From: Ancylobacter amanitiformis
Lineage (GTDB): Bacteria > Pseudomonadota > Alphaproteobacteria > Rhizobiales > Xanthobacteraceae
Reading direction: 5' to 3'
DNA: 42,954 nucleotides
Assembly: GCF_030814815.1 (NCBI RefSeq)
Contig: NZ_JAUSVR010000026.1
Span: 1 to 42,954 of the forward strand
Below the pieces are notes generated by a model that was not told the DNA's origin, made no database searches, and saw nothing but the letters and a program-made list of their open reading frames with translations. Numbering within the stretch: the first letter of the stretch is position 1; each line of letters begins with the position of its first letter. Position numbers and translations under genes: made by a program. Shown here piece by piece: positions 42,285 to 42,954 of the stretch.

Positions 42285-42439
42285 GAGGCTGATGGAAGCC
42301 CCGGCGCGGGCCGCCTCGACGGCAGCGGGCGGAAGCCGCCACAGCGGGGAAGCTGGCGCCATCGCATAAGCGGTGGCTGCCGCTCGGTGAGCCGCTCGAT
42401 CGTCGATATTCGGCAGGAAACCGGCTCGCCGACAAAGGG

Positions 42440-42728
42440 CAGCCTGTCGCCTCTCTCGGCAAGCTTCGGCAAGCGGTTCAAATGGCCGTCCGATCCGAAT
42501 GTCGCGACCGAGACCCAGTCACCGATGACTGGCAGCATATGATCGACAGCACCACGGTGCGCGGCCATTCTCCGGCCGCAGGCGCAAAAGGGGACTGAGA
42601 AGGAGGGATTTAGTCGAAACCGCGGCGGCCTTACGAGCAAAATCCACGCCCGTGCAGACGGCCGGGGACGCCTCTTGGTGTCGTCTTCACTGGCGGCGCG
42701 GCCTCCGACTATGAAGCCGTCGATGGAT
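42440..42728 (+). mobile_element. Degenerate IS5-family transposase fragment
   Basis: Pieces in three frames read FGKRFK, then TDDWQHMIDSTTVRGHSPAAGAKG, then NRGGLTSKIHARADGRG, then PLGVVFTGGAASDYEAVDGF. These are consecutive blocks of one IS5-type transposase broken by frameshifts and stop codons. It joins at about 42729 to a different IS5 fragment. The sequence between 42285 and 42440 has nothing I recognise. Confidence 0.72.
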
Positions 42729-42866
42729 TTCGCGTGGTCGGTGATTGAGCCGCTTCTGCCGACGAAGGTGCGCGGTGTTGCGCGGGTGGATGACCGGCGC
42801 GTTTTGAACGGCCTTTTCTGGCGCCTGCGCACCGGGGCGCCCTGGGCCGACATCCCGGCGCGCTAG
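42729..42866 (+). mobile_element. Inverted copy of the left-end IS5 fragment
   Basis: The sequence encodes WSVIEPLLPTKVRGVARVDDRRVLNGLFWRLRTGAPWADIPAR followed by TAG and is nearly identical over about 137 bp to the copy at 142-278 on the minus strand. Only a handful of bases differ. It lacks its own start and is cut at CTAG (42863-42866) by another IS. Both copies carry the same TAG, so the amber predates their separation. Confidence 0.82.
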
Positions 42867-42954
42867 GCTCAGGACCTATTAATCTGCCTTGAGTTGTGAT
42901 TCACAGTCTCCCTTGAGGAGGCTGGCATGGGTGATTTGTTCCTGCTGAGCGAGC
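42867..42954 (+). mobile_element. 5' end of a second IS5-family (IS427-like) element, cut by the window edge
   Basis: GGCTCAGGACCTATTAATC directly after CTAG resembles the right end of the element at 14056-14623, so it is probably a terminal repeat. A CTTGAGGAGG site is followed by ATG 42926 and the first codons MGDLFLLSE, the usual start of IS427-type transposases. The rest lies outside the window. Confidence 0.72.

Noticed and set aside
42400..42540. RsgA-like GTPase fragment on the minus strand (GDWVSV)
   Set aside because: It is the antisense of a clear IS5 transposase fragment and has no other GTPase motif.
301..42729. Functional composite transposon
   Set aside because: Both flanking IS5 pieces are interrupted, outward-facing and incomplete in the window, and no matched target duplications can be seen.

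Overview
The window looks like chromosome or megaplasmid sequence of a high-GC alphaproteobacterium of the Xanthobacter/Ancylobacter type. The best marker is a dhlR-dhlC-dhlB locus at 18.7-23.1 kb: a sigma-54 activator, a DUF485 protein with an acetate-type symporter, and an L-2-haloacid dehalogenase that keeps every catalytic residue of Xanthobacter DhlB at the same position. Tandem NrsF/OsrA-type anti-sigma genes and MsrP-like enzymes also fit an alphaproteobacterium. Genus assignment is inference. No rRNA, tRNA, CRISPR array or replication origin was seen.

Layout. 0-0.3 kb: an IS5-family transposase fragment leaving the window leftward. 0.5-1.1 kb: a cytochrome P460 gene, followed by 700 bp with no gene. 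1.8-6.0 kb: a methionine-repair and redox group (DUF417 membrane protein, exported alpha/beta hydrolase, MsrP-like oxidoreductase plus flavin reductase, convergent msrB-msrA). 6.0-12.9 kb: small redox and detoxification genes with HxlR, LysR and TetR regulators. 13-16.4 kb: an AraC regulator, a decayed IS5 element, a second P460 gene, an AT-rich gap and an IS481 remnant that abuts an ECF sigma gene. 17-23 kb: an amidase and the dhl locus. 23.6-29.3 kb: a PLP enzyme, DUF2064 protein, GT2, sugar epimerase, SMR-type exporter and two tandem NrsF-like anti-sigma genes. 29.4-33.7 kb: a TetR gene divergent from a peroxiredoxin/EamA/GST/SDR/ABM detoxification block. 33.7-41.1 kb: a patatin remnant, MTA/SAH nucleosidase, GT-C-like membrane protein, MsrP-like Tat lipoprotein with cytochrome b, PRC-barrel protein, methylthioribose kinase and DUF1223 protein. 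41.2-43 kb: a graveyard of deleted genes and nested IS fragments, including an inverted copy of the IS5 piece from the left end.

Main proposal. Five promoter-like sites with the same architecture (GTAAC or GTAAT, exactly 17 bases, then CGTA or CGAA) lie directly upstream of the PLP-enzyme gene, the second NrsF gene, methylthioribose kinase, the DUF1223 gene and the patatin remnant. This suggests one ECF regulon, probably redox-gated by NrsF-like proteins, that joins methionine-sulfur recycling to a lipid-linked sugar pathway (GT2, SMR flippase, GT-C transferase). The two anti-sigma genes have no adjacent sigma gene, and the only ECF gene in the window stands alone about 11 kb away with an IS remnant at its 3' end.

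A second well-supported regulatory unit is the dhl locus, where a GG-N10-GC sigma-54 promoter is preceded by two palindromes 20 bp apart, the arrangement expected for an enhancer-binding activator.
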